Source: Frateuria_A sp051900535 (GTDB taxonomy: Bacteria > Pseudomonadota > Gammaproteobacteria > Xanthomonadales > Rhodanobacteraceae). Taken from it: 64,000 nt of DNA. Every line of letters begins with the position of its first letter. Positions within the stretch are counted from its first letter, which is position 1. The stretch lies in the NCBI RefSeq assembly GCF_051900535.1, contig NZ_JBHZGI010000001.1, positions 930,001 to 994,000 of the forward strand, written 5' to 3'. The notes below the pieces were generated by a model. That model was not told where the DNA came from and did no database searches. It worked only from the letters and a program-made list of their open reading frames with translations. A program made the translations under genes and the position numbers. This document shows positions 25,145 through 33,457 of this stretch, piece by piece.

Positions 25145-26044
25145 CTACCAGCTCCCCGACGAACCGCCGCCACCAAAACTGCCGCCTCCACCACTGAAGC
25201 CGCCACCGCCTCCGCCGAAACCGCCGCCACCAAAACCGCCTCCGCCGAAACCACCGCCGCCGAAGCCGCCCCAACCGCCCCAGCCGCCACGCCCGATCGA
25301 GCGCCCGCCGCCGCCGGGCAGCAGCATGAACACGCCACCGATGATCGCGCCCAGCGCGGCCGCCCCCAGGCTGGCGGCGACCAGCCACAGGATGACGCCG
25401 GTAATGCCGGCGCCAAGCGGCGTGCGCACGAACAGATTGGCGCGGCCGAACAGGTTGCGCAGGAAGAAGGCAATGAAGATGCCGATGAGCAGCGTCTGAT
25501 GGAAACCGATGCCGCGGTGCTCGCGCGGCGCGCCCTGCACCGGTGGCGGCAACGGCTCGCCGTCGATCAGTTGGGTGAGCGCCCCCACGGCGTCATGGAT
25601 GCCGCCGTAGTAGTCGCCCTCGCGGAACTTCGGCGCGATGTACTCGCGGATGATGCGCGCGGTGGCGGCGTCGGGAATCGCGCCTTCCAGCCCGTAGCCA
25701 ACCTCGATGCGCACCCGCCGGTCGTCCTTGGCCACCAGCAGCGACACGCCGTCGTCGGTGCCCTTGCGGCCAATCTTGTTCTGCTCGGCCACCGCGAGCG
25801 AATAGCTCTCGATGTCCTGTTCGCCGGTGCTGCCGATCATTAGCACGACCAGCTGCGCGCCCTTGTCCTTCTCCAGCGCCACCAGCTGGCCGTCGAGTTC
25901 ATCGACCTGCTGCGCGCTCATCGTGCCGGTCAGGTCGGTGACGTGGCGCTTGAGCGTGGGCACCTCGGCGGCCTGTGCCGCGCAGCCTGCCGCCAGAAGC
26001 AGCAGGCAGAGCAACCACGCCAGCCGTGGCAGGCGATGGGCCAT
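25145..26044 (-). CDS. TPM-domain membrane protein with Gly-rich tail (YgcG-like)
   Basis: 299-residue exported protein. The signal sequence has a possible lipobox at Cys21 (LLAAGC). The TPM domain covers about 35-165 (LDGQLVALEKDKGAQLVVLM, DDGVSLLVAKDDRRVRIEVG, GYGLEGAIPDA). Two membrane segments follow (about 180-200 and 215-245), then a C-terminal tail made almost only of Gly, Phe and Ser (about 250-295). The tail explains the repetitive CCG/CCA-rich DNA at 25150-25300. Such tails occur throughout the YgcG family. It is followed without a gap by the second TPM gene and preceded by LemA one base away. Confidence 0.92.
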   Translation of the reverse strand: MAHRLPRLAWLLCLLLLAAGCAAQAAEVPTLKRHVTDLTGTMSAQQVDELDGQLVALEKDKGAQLVVLMIGSTGEQDIESYSLAVAEQNKIGRKGTDDGVSLLVAKDDRRVRIEVGYGLEGAIPDAATARIIREYIAPKFREGDYYGGIHDAVGALTQLIDGEPLPPPVQGAPREHRGIGFHQTLLIGIFIAFFLRNLFGRANLFVRTPLGAGITGVILWLVAASLGAAALGAIIGGVFMLLPGGGGRSIGRGGWGGWGGFGGGGFGGGGFGGGGFGGGGGGFSGGGGSFGGGGSSGSW

Positions 26045-26045
26045 G

Positions 26046-26669
26046 TCAGTGCGCGGCCGAGCCGGTCGGCGCCGGTGCCTGCGTGCCGAAGTCGACGGTC
26101 GGCGCGGTGGAGATCGCCTTTTCGTTCTCCACCGTGAAGTTCGGCTTGACCTGGTAGCCGAACATCTTCGCGGTGAGGTTGTTCGGGAAGGTGCGGATCA
26201 TCGAGTTGTACTGCTGCACCGACTGGACGTAGCGGTTGCGCGCCACGGTGATGCGGTTCTCGGTGCCTTCCAGTTGCGCCTGGAGATTCTGGAACAACCC
26301 GTTGGCCTTCAGGTCCGGATAGCGCTCGCTGACCACCATCAGCCGCGACAGCGCACTGGACAACTCACCCTGCGCCTGCTGGAACTGCTTGAGCTTCTGG
26401 GCATCATTGATGGTGTCCGGGGTGACCTGCACGCTGCCTACGCGGGCACGCGCGTTGGTGACCTCGGTCAGCACGCGCTCCTCGTGCTGGGCATAACCCT
26501 TGACCGTATTGACCAGGTTCGGCACCAGGTCGGCGCGGCGCTGGTACTGGTTGAGCACCTCCGACCAGGCGGCCTTCACCGCCTCGTCCTGGCGCTGGAT
26601 GGCGTTGTAGCCGCAGCCGCTCAGCAGCACGGCCAGCAGCGACAGCACGATCACGCGAAGGGTCTTCAT
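26046..26669 (-). CDS. LemA-family lipoprotein
   Basis: 207-residue protein with lipobox LLSGC (lipidated Cys19), then the helical LemA domain: WSEVLNQYQRRADLVPNLVN, SRLMVVSERYPDLKANGLFQ and the C-terminal NLTAKMFGYQVKPNF. It is anchored to a membrane by lipid instead of the N-terminal helix of Gram-positive LemA. First gene of the LemA-TPM-TPM operon; its stop lies one base before the TPM start. The role of the family is unknown. Confidence 0.93.
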   Translation of the reverse strand: MKTLRVIVLSLLAVLLSGCGYNAIQRQDEAVKAAWSEVLNQYQRRADLVPNLVNTVKGYAQHEERVLTEVTNARARVGSVQVTPDTINDAQKLKQFQQAQGELSSALSRLMVVSERYPDLKANGLFQNLQAQLEGTENRITVARNRYVQSVQQYNSMIRTFPNNLTAKMFGYQVKPNFTVENEKAISTAPTVDFGTQAPAPTGSAAH

Positions 26670-26734
26670 GGCGGCGCTCCGGATGGATGGGAACGCCAGC
26701 GTAGGGTCAGGCTCCGGCCAGCGTCAACGAGCCC

Positions 26735-26790
26735 GGTAGGGTGGGCTTGGGCCCACCATGACGTTCGCGGCAAAAGCCGGTGGGCCCAAG
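26735..26790. repeat. Bipartite palindromic intergenic repeat, family A (copy 2)
   Basis: The left hairpin starts GGTAGGGTGGGC and closes with GCCCACC; a spacer of 21 bases containing ACGTTCGCGG is followed by a right arm GGTGGGCCCAAG. It lies between dgkA and lemA, both leftward. The arrangement parallels the copy at 8073-8142. Confidence 0.72.
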
Positions 26791-26804
26791 GCCGCCCCGC
26801 GGAG

Positions 26805-27191
26805 CTACATGGTCAGGATCGCGGGCAACCGGGGCCCGACGATGAGCGCCCAGCTCAAACCCATGAAGACGAGCAGCACGAACACCGCGGCCGAACCCAT
26901 GTCCTTGGCGCGCCCGGCCAGTTCATGGAATTCGGGGCTGACCTTGTCGACCACCGCCTCGATGGCCGAGTTGAGCAGCTCGGCCGACAGCACCAGGAAC
27001 ATCGGCAGCACCAGCGCCAGTTTTTCCAGCGCACCCTGGCCCAGATAAAGGCCCAGTGGAATCACCACGATGGCAAGGCATACCTCGAAGCGGAACGACG
27101 CTTCGTGGCGCCAGCCCGCGCGCAGTCCCTTCATCGACCAGCGCAGCGCGTTCCACAATTGACGCGGTCCGCGGAAGCCTTCGGCGGCCAT
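26805..27191 (-). CDS. dgkA: Diacylglycerol kinase (small, membrane-embedded)
   Basis: 128-residue trimeric inner-membrane kinase that phosphorylates diacylglycerol made during membrane-derived oligosaccharide and lipopolysaccharide modification. Three hydrophobic helices are visible. The catalytic helix has AELLNSAIEAVVD with both glutamates, and HEASFRFEV and RAKDMGSAAVF are the other conserved blocks. It is close to the 122 residues of E. coli DgkA. The 3' end abuts the family A repeat. Confidence 0.95.
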   Translation of the reverse strand: MAAEGFRGPRQLWNALRWSMKGLRAGWRHEASFRFEVCLAIVVIPLGLYLGQGALEKLALVLPMFLVLSAELLNSAIEAVVDKVSPEFHELAGRAKDMGSAAVFVLLVFMGLSWALIVGPRLPAILTM

Positions 27192-27447
27192 GCGCTCAGG
27201 CGCCCGTCCGCGCGGAGGCGGCGTCGGCGGGCAGCAGCGGAGAGTGGGCTGTCGACATGGGCGGCTACTCGCGATTCGGTCGGCGGCAAGCGCGCCATGA
27301 TGCCACAGCGCCGGTCGCGGGACGGCATGCCGCAGTGCAACGTTACCCGTATGCCGGATCGGTTACCCTCGAATGGTTGTAGCCCGGTTCAGGGTTGCAG
27401 AGCAGGCCGCGCCGCGGCAGTGAAGTGTTCAACCGCTCGGAAATTTC

Positions 27448-29004
27448 ATGGCAATCCAGAATCCGCCCGTATCGAAAACCCGCTCCTTCAGTACCGTCTT
27501 CCTGATAGAAATGTGGGAGCGCTTCGGCTTCTACGGCATGCAGGTGCTGATGGTCACCTACATGATGAAGAAGCTCGGCTTCATCGACACCCACGCCAAT
27601 CTGGTGTGGGGCGCGGCCGCCGCGCTGATCTACGCCACGCCCGCCATCGGCGGCTGGGTCGGCGACAAGCTGATCGGCACGCGCCGCACCATGCTCACCG
27701 GCGCGGTGGTGCTGGGCCTGGGCTACGCGATGCTGTGGATCCCCACGGACAACCCCTACCTGCTGTACGTCGCGCTTGGCGTGATCATCGTCGGCAACGG
27801 CTTCTTCAAGCCCAACGCCGGCAACCTGGTACGCAAGATCTACGAGGGCGACGACACCAAGATCGACAGCGCCTTCACCATCTACTACATGGCGGTGAAC
27901 GTCGGCTCGATGATTTCCATGACGCTGACCCCGTGGGTGCGTGACTACGTGGGCGAGCGCTACGGCGACGCGTGGGGCTGGCACACCGCCTTCGGCATCT
28001 GCGCGATCGGTCTTCTGCTGGGACTGGTCAACTACATGCTGATGAGCCGCACGCTGCGCCACATCGGCTCGGCGCCGGACCAGAAGCCGTTCAACCTCGC
28101 CCGCTTCGGCATGGTGATGCTCGCTGCGGTCGGCATGGTGTTCGTCTCGGCCTTCATTTTGCAGAGCCAGACGGTGGCGCGCATCTGCGTGTATGCCGCG
28201 GGCGTGGTGATCCTCGGCATCTTCATCCACCTGATCCGCTCCAGCGAGCGCAGCGAGCGGGCCGGGCTGGTCGCCGCGCTGGTGCTCACCGTCCAGACGA
28301 TCTTCTTCTTCATCTTCTACCAGCAGATGTCCACCTCGCTGAACCTGTTCGCGCAGAAGAACGTGAACCTGGACTTCAGCGTGTTCGGCATGCACCTGTT
28401 CACCTGGATACCGGAGCAGTACCAGAACCTCAACGCGATCTGGATCGTGCTGCTCAGCCCTGTGCTGGTATTCGTCTACAACTCGCTGGGCCGCGTCGGC
28501 AAGGATCCGTCCGTCGCCGCCAAGTTCGCACTGGGTTTCGCTGCGGTGGCGGCGGGCTTCTTCGTGTACGGCATCGGCGCACACTGGGCCGTTGCCGGCC
28601 AGGTGTCCTCGTGGACCATGGTCTGGGGCTATGGCCTCTACTCGCTGGGCGAACTGCTGGTGTCCGGCCTGGGCCTGGCGATGATCGCCCGCTACGTGCC
28701 GGCGCGCATGGGCGGCTTCATGATGGGCGCCTACTACGTCGCTTCTGGCATTTCGCAGTACCTGGGTAGCGTGGTGGCCAACTTCGCGCACATCCCCGAA
28801 GGGCTCAACGACCCGCTGCAGTCGCTGGACATCTACACCAGCCTGTTCACCAAGCTGGGTTGGGTCGGCCTGGGCTGCACGGCGATCGCCGTGGCCGTGC
28901 TGCCGCTGATGAAGAAGCTCTCCAACAGCCACGCCGAACATGCCGCCGCGGCCGATCCGCTGCCGCCGGTTCGCAGCGAGGAAGGCTGGGAACTCCCGGG
29001 CTGA
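27448..29004 (+). CDS. Proton-dependent oligopeptide (POT/PTR2) transporter
   Basis: 518-residue major-facilitator protein for proton-coupled uptake of di- and tripeptides. The family motif EMWERFGFYG (ExxER) is at residues about 21-30, followed by GGWVGDKLIGTRRTMLTGA and the second POT motif region VGNGFFKPNAGNLV. About 12-14 helices fit the hydrophobicity. The cytoplasmic C-terminal tail is Pro/Glu-rich. Translation starts at the ATG at 27448. With the S9 peptidase and iminopeptidase it fits a peptide-feeding lifestyle. A strong terminator follows. Confidence 0.95.
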   Translation: MAIQNPPVSKTRSFSTVFLIEMWERFGFYGMQVLMVTYMMKKLGFIDTHANLVWGAAAALIYATPAIGGWVGDKLIGTRRTMLTGAVVLGLGYAMLWIPTDNPYLLYVALGVIIVGNGFFKPNAGNLVRKIYEGDDTKIDSAFTIYYMAVNVGSMISMTLTPWVRDYVGERYGDAWGWHTAFGICAIGLLLGLVNYMLMSRTLRHIGSAPDQKPFNLARFGMVMLAAVGMVFVSAFILQSQTVARICVYAAGVVILGIFIHLIRSSERSERAGLVAALVLTVQTIFFFIFYQQMSTSLNLFAQKNVNLDFSVFGMHLFTWIPEQYQNLNAIWIVLLSPVLVFVYNSLGRVGKDPSVAAKFALGFAAVAAGFFVYGIGAHWAVAGQVSSWTMVWGYGLYSLGELLVSGLGLAMIARYVPARMGGFMMGAYYVASGISQYLGSVVANFAHIPEGLNDPLQSLDIYTSLFTKLGWVGLGCTAIAVAVLPLMKKLSNSHAEHAAAADPLPPVRSEEGWELPG

Positions 29005-29012
29005 TTTGAGAC

Positions 29013-29045
29013 GGCGCCGCGGACCACCGCGGCGCCCTTTTTTTT
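29013..29045 (+). terminator. Rho-independent terminator after the POT transporter
   Basis: A perfect 10-bp stem (GGCGCCGCGG with CCGCGGCGCC) with loop ACCA runs into eight T residues. The T run ends four bases before the ATG of the next gene. Confidence 0.93.
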
Positions 29046-29049
29046 CGCC

Positions 29050-30318
29050 ATGCCACACCGGCACGCCAACCGCCGCATCGGACCCTTCGCGCTCACGCGC
29101 ATGCTCGCGTGGTTGCGCCTGTGCGCGATCGCCGGTCAAAGCGTAGCGGTGCTGGTCTGCGCGCTGTGGATGCACCTGCCCATTCCGCTGCTGCCGCTGC
29201 TGACCGGCATCGGCGCACTGGCGGTCTTTGCCGTGTTCGCCGCCTGGCGCCTTGGCCAGCCTTGGCCGGTGCGCGAGTGGGAAACCATCCTGCACGTCGC
29301 GATCGATACGTTGGTATTGGGCTACCTGCTCTATTTCACCGGCGGTGCCAGCAATCCGTTCGTGACCCTGTTGCTGGTGCCGATCGCGCTGACCGCTGCC
29401 GCGCTGTCGGTGCCCGCCGTGCTGGCAGTGGCCGCGCTGGCCGGCGTGGCGTACCTGCTGCTGCTCTACCGCAACGAGCCACTGCCGCTGCCCATGCACG
29501 GCGGTGGCTTCCCGCTGCACGTCCTCGGCATGGGCGTGAACTTCGTGATCACGGCGCTGCTGCTGGGTTTCTTCATCAACCGGCTGGCGCGCGCGCTGCG
29601 CATGCAGCAGCTCGAAGTACAGCGCGTGCGCGAGCGCGCACTGCGCGACGAAGGCATCCTCGCCATCGCCACCCAGGCCGCCGGCGCCGCGCACGAGCTC
29701 AACACGCCGCTGGCGACCATGCGCACGCTGCTGCCCGAACTACGCCGCGAGCATGCGCAGGACGCCCTGCTGGAAGAGGACCTCGCGCTGCTGCAGGAGC
29801 AGGTGGATCGCTGCCGCACGATCCTTCGCGAGATGGTCGCCTTCGGCCAGGCGCAGCTGTCGCAGGAGGCCGAGCGGATGCCGCTGCAGGCCTTCGTGCA
29901 CGGTTGCCTGGAGCGCTTCCAGTTGCTCCGCCCGGAGGCCGAGCTGGCGCTGGACTTGCCAGACGCCACCGCGGGATTGGTGCTGCGCGTGCCGCCGGGC
30001 CTGCGCCACGCGCTGATCAACCTGCTCAACAACGCGGCCGATGCCTCCGAGTCATCAGGATCGGATGCGGTCGAGCTGCAGATCCGTTGCGAACACGGCT
30101 GGCTGGAACTGACCGTGCGCGACCACGGCCCGGGCTTCGACACCCAGGCCGAACTGGGCGAACTTGGCCGCAGCGGCAAGCAGGGCGGCCTCGGGCTGGG
30201 GCTGGCATTGGCCGAAGCCACCGCCGAACGCCTCGATGGCGAACTGATGGCAAGCAATACCGCCCAAGGCGCCCAGGTGCGCCTGCGCCTGCCGTTGGCT
30301 GCGATCGGCGCGGGCTGA
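29050..30318 (+). CDS. regB: Redox sensor histidine kinase, RegB/PrrB family
   Basis: 422-residue kinase. Six membrane helices (about 20-190) contain the quinone-binding heptapeptide GGASNPF, which is a RegB hallmark. The phospho-His is His215 in AAHELNTPLATM. Cys255 in QVDRCRTIL matches the position of the redox-active Cys of Rhodobacter RegB. The HATPase domain has LLNNAADAS, DHGPGFD and GGLGLGLALAEATAERL. It is paired with regA 66 bases downstream. The ATG lies four bases after a terminator T run with no Shine-Dalgarno, so the true start may be further in (ATG at 29101) or the message leaderless. Confidence 0.9.
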   Translation: MPHRHANRRIGPFALTRMLAWLRLCAIAGQSVAVLVCALWMHLPIPLLPLLTGIGALAVFAVFAAWRLGQPWPVREWETILHVAIDTLVLGYLLYFTGGASNPFVTLLLVPIALTAAALSVPAVLAVAALAGVAYLLLLYRNEPLPLPMHGGGFPLHVLGMGVNFVITALLLGFFINRLARALRMQQLEVQRVRERALRDEGILAIATQAAGAAHELNTPLATMRTLLPELRREHAQDALLEEDLALLQEQVDRCRTILREMVAFGQAQLSQEAERMPLQAFVHGCLERFQLLRPEAELALDLPDATAGLVLRVPPGLRHALINLLNNAADASESSGSDAVELQIRCEHGWLELTVRDHGPGFDTQAELGELGRSGKQGGLGLGLALAEATAERLDGELMASNTAQGAQVRLRLPLAAIGAG

Positions 30319-30383
30319 TCCTGCGAAACGTGCAACTGCGGCGCGCTCGGGCAAGAATGACGTTCCCGACATCGCTCCCCACC

Positions 30384-30968
30384 ATGCCCATGACCGACGC
30401 CAACGCTCCCCGCCAGCTGCTGATCGTCGACGACGACGCCACCTTCGTCCGCGTGCTCTCGCGCGCGCTGGGCTCGCGCGGCTTCGAGGCGATCGGCGCC
30501 ACTCGCGCCGACGAGGCGCGGCAACTGGCCCGTCGGCACCAGCCACGTTACTGCGTATTGGACCTCAAGCTGGGCGAGGAGAACGGCCTGAAGCTGATCT
30601 CCGAACTGCACGCGCTGGTGCCGGAGATGCGCATCCTGCTGCTGACCGGCTACGCCTCGATCGCAACCGCCGTCGAAGCGATCAAGCGCGGCGCGCACGA
30701 TTACCTGGCCAAGCCGGTCGATGCCGACGCGGTGGTGCGCGCGCTGCTCGAGGGCGAGGGCCCGTCGGCGGTGGACGACGAGCCGCCGGAAGCGCCCGAG
30801 GCACCGCTGGCCTTGCGCCGGCTGGAATGGGAGCACATCCAGCGCGTGCTCACCGAATGCGACGGCAACATCTCCGAAACCGCGCGGCGCCTGGGCATGC
30901 ATCGGCGCACGCTTCAGCGCAAGTTGAGCAAGCATCCGGTGCGCGAGCGTCCTGACGCGGGCGATTGA
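30384..30968 (+). CDS. regA: Response regulator, RegA/PrrA/ActR family
   Basis: 194-residue regulator. The receiver domain has LLIVDDDATFVRVL, the phospho-acceptor Asp in YCVLDLKLGEENGLKL, LLTGYASIATAV and YLAKPVDAD. A proline-rich linker (about 130-145) leads to a Fis-type helix-turn-helix: WEHIQRVLTECDGNISETAR then RRLGMHRRTLQRKLSKHPVR, almost identical in pattern to Rhodobacter RegA. Together with RegB it controls energy metabolism in response to the quinone redox state. The start may be the ATG at 30357, 30384 or 30390; the shorter ones give the usual length. Confidence 0.92.
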   Translation: MPMTDANAPRQLLIVDDDATFVRVLSRALGSRGFEAIGATRADEARQLARRHQPRYCVLDLKLGEENGLKLISELHALVPEMRILLLTGYASIATAVEAIKRGAHDYLAKPVDADAVVRALLEGEGPSAVDDEPPEAPEAPLALRRLEWEHIQRVLTECDGNISETARRLGMHRRTLQRKLSKHPVRERPDAGD

Positions 30969-30973
30969 CCTTA

Positions 30974-31070
30974 CCTGTAGCCCGCTTGCCGGCATCGTCT
31001 GGCAGGAGCTCGCTTGCGGGCGATGCCTTCTGACGTTGATCGCAAGAGGGCCGCCCACAAGCGAGCGGCC
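30974..31070. repeat. Palindrome-rich intergenic stretch, possible family C repeat
   Basis: It contains GGCAGGAGCTCGCTTGCGGG and GCCCGCTTGCCGGC, plus CCGCCCACAAGCGAGCGG. The pieces resemble the 12-bp-armed element at 40877-40937 but diverge enough that membership is uncertain. No gene is visible. Confidence 0.35.
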
Positions 31071-31189
31071 CCATGAGCGAGACCGGCGCCACAGTGGGCT
31101 TTCCACACTTCTCTGCGACAACGCGTCATCTGGCCGTGCACATTGGCGCCGCTATCCTGCGAAGCCTCGACCCACGTCCAGAGTTGACT

Positions 31190-33442
31190 GTGAAGCCCCG
31201 ATCGCCCGGTCTACGCGTGCTCGCCATCCTGGCTTTCCCCGGTTTGCTGCACGCCGTCGACGCGCCACCGCAGGCGACCACGCTAGCCCCGGTGATGGTG
31301 CACGCCAGCGACACCCACGTAACCGAGACGCCGGCGGTCAGCGTGCGCATCGATCGCGCGCAGCTGGCGCGGCAGAACGTCACCACCAGCGCGGACGCGC
31401 TGCGCTTCGCCCCAAACCTGCAGGTGCGCGCGCGCTACATCGGCGATCCGAACGCCATCATCAGCGGCCGCAACGCGGGCACCCTGCAGAGCGCGCGCAG
31501 CCTGGTCTATTCCAATGGCCTGCTGCTCTCCAACCTGATGACCAACGGCTGGGACGGTGCGCCGCGCTGGGGCATGGTCTCGCCCGAGGAGATCGGCGCC
31601 GTCGACGTGCTGTACGGCCCCTATTCCGCGCTCTATCCGGGCAATTCGATCGGCACCACGGTGTTGATCCATACGCGCCTGCCCGAGCAGCTGACCGCCA
31701 GCGCGAGCGTGCAGGTGATGAGCCAGGATTTCCGTGACGCCTATGGCGCCGACGGTCACTACAACGGCCGTCATGCCGCCGCCTCGCTCGGCAACAAGCA
31801 GGGCCGCTGGAGCTGGCTGCTCACCCTTGACCGCCTGGACAATCACGGCCAGCCGATGCAGTACGCCACGGCCCGGCCCGGCGGCGATCCGTCGACAGCG
31901 GTGGCCGTGGAAGGCGCCACGCTGGACCGCAACCCCAACGGCAGCCCGCGCCTGGTCTACGGCGCCAACAGCATCGAACACACCGTGCAGACCCAGGCCA
32001 AGCTCAAGCTCGGCGTGGACCTCACCGATCGAGTGGCCGCGTTGTTCACGCTGGGCTGGTGGCACAACCACGCCGAGGACCGCACGCGCAGCTTCCTTCA
32101 TGACGCGGATGGCCGAGCGGTAACTGCCGGCACGGTCAGCGCCTATGGCAGCCTCTGGACGTTGCCGCCGAGCGGCCTGGCGCCGACCGCCAGCGAAGAT
32201 ACGCACCTGCTCTACGGTGCCGAATTCAATGGCCATTGGTCCAACGACTGGCGCTGGACCGCCGTCGCCAGCCACTACGACTTCGCGCGCGCCCTGGCAC
32301 GCAGCGCCTCGTTGCCGTCGGCCGGTCCGCTCGACGGCCCCGGTACCGTGGCAGACAACGCAGGCTCGGGCTGGGACACGTTCGACCTGCGCAGTTCCGG
32401 CCCGCTGGGCGGCACGCACATGTTCTACGCCGGCCTGCACGGCGACCGCTACGTGCTCGATTCGCGCATCCGTACCGCCAGCGACTGGCGTGGCGCTGCC
32501 GACGGGCCACTGACCGCCGCTTTCGCCGGCCGCACGCAGACCCGCGCGGCCTACCTGCAGGATGTGTGGAGCTTCGCCGACGCCTGGGCACTGACGCTCG
32601 GCGCGCGCTGGGAGCAATGGCGCGCCTACGGCGGACGCCGTGCGGATGCCGCCAACGCCGTGCGTTACGCCGACCGCCAGCGCAGCGACCTCTCGCCCAA
32701 GGCCGCGCTCGAATGGGATTTTGCGTCTGACTGGCAGCTGCGCCTGGCCTGGGGCAAGGCCGTGCGCTATCCGACCGTGGCCGAACTCTTCCAGGGCGCG
32801 ATCTCCGCCAACACCATCGTCGGCAACGACCCCAACCTCAAGCCAGAGCGCGACAACTCGCTGGACCTCACGCTCAAGCGGCAACTCGCCAACGGCCATT
32901 GGCGCCTCTCGCTGTTCCAGGACCGCATTGCCGATGCGCTCTACACCCAGACGGACATCACCGTCACGCCCACCGTCACCAGCGTGCAGAACATTGACCT
33001 CACCCGCGTGCGGGGCATCGAGGGTGAGCTGGCGCTAACCGACCTGTGGACGAGCGGGCTTGACCTGACCGCAACTGTAGCCCTCAACGACGCCAAGACC
33101 TTGCGCGACCGTCGCTATCCGCTGGCCGACGGCAACTGGTTCCCGCGCATCCCGCGCCTGCGCGCGAGCCTGTTCGCCGATTACCGCTTCGCCGACGGCT
33201 GGGAAGCCTCGCTCGGCATCCGCCGGTCCGGGCGCCAGTACGGCACGCTCGACAACAGCGACTTCGTCGATAGCTACGGCGCCGTCAGTGCCTTCACGGT
33301 CGCCGATGCGAAACTGCGCTGGCATGTCGCCCCGCGCTGGACCGCATCGCTGGGCGTGGACAACCTCACCAACGCGCGCTACTGGGTCTACCACCCGTAT
33401 GCCGGCCGCACCTGGGTCGGTGGCGTGCGCTGGGATATGTAA
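31190..33442 (+). CDS. TonB-dependent outer-membrane receptor (possible metal receptor)
   Basis: About 750 residues. From the GTG at 31190 the product begins with a good signal peptide (KPRSPGLRVLAILAFPGLLHA); the ORF stays open to 31073 but that part overlaps repeat sequence. The plug domain (about 25-155) includes QNVTTSADALRFAPNLQVRA, VLYGPYSALYPGNSIGTTVL; the 22-strand barrel ends with YHPYAGRTWVGGVRWDM, with a terminal aromatic motif for Bam assembly. It is first in a three-gene operon with a BNR protein and a thioredoxin-like protein. Metal (for example copper) uptake is a hypothesis from the Cys/His motifs of the next gene. Confidence 0.88.
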   Translation: MKPRSPGLRVLAILAFPGLLHAVDAPPQATTLAPVMVHASDTHVTETPAVSVRIDRAQLARQNVTTSADALRFAPNLQVRARYIGDPNAIISGRNAGTLQSARSLVYSNGLLLSNLMTNGWDGAPRWGMVSPEEIGAVDVLYGPYSALYPGNSIGTTVLIHTRLPEQLTASASVQVMSQDFRDAYGADGHYNGRHAAASLGNKQGRWSWLLTLDRLDNHGQPMQYATARPGGDPSTAVAVEGATLDRNPNGSPRLVYGANSIEHTVQTQAKLKLGVDLTDRVAALFTLGWWHNHAEDRTRSFLHDADGRAVTAGTVSAYGSLWTLPPSGLAPTASEDTHLLYGAEFNGHWSNDWRWTAVASHYDFARALARSASLPSAGPLDGPGTVADNAGSGWDTFDLRSSGPLGGTHMFYAGLHGDRYVLDSRIRTASDWRGAADGPLTAAFAGRTQTRAAYLQDVWSFADAWALTLGARWEQWRAYGGRRADAANAVRYADRQRSDLSPKAALEWDFASDWQLRLAWGKAVRYPTVAELFQGAISANTIVGNDPNLKPERDNSLDLTLKRQLANGHWRLSLFQDRIADALYTQTDITVTPTVTSVQNIDLTRVRGIEGELALTDLWTSGLDLTATVALNDAKTLRDRRYPLADGNWFPRIPRLRASLFADYRFADGWEASLGIRRSGRQYGTLDNSDFVDSYGAVSAFTVADAKLRWHVAPRWTASLGVDNLTNARYWVYHPYAGRTWVGGVRWDM

Positions 33443-33457
33443 GCCGGAAGGACTGCC

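Noticed and set aside
25150..25300. Tandem GC-rich repeat that could suggest a CRISPR or minisatellite
   Set aside because: It encodes the Gly/Phe/Ser-rich tail of the TPM protein in frame; there are no spacers.
27343..29694. 783-residue open frame opposite the POT transporter
   Set aside because: Antisense shadow of a GC-rich gene: His/Gln/Arg-rich low-complexity translation with no motif, while the other strand encodes a clear transporter.
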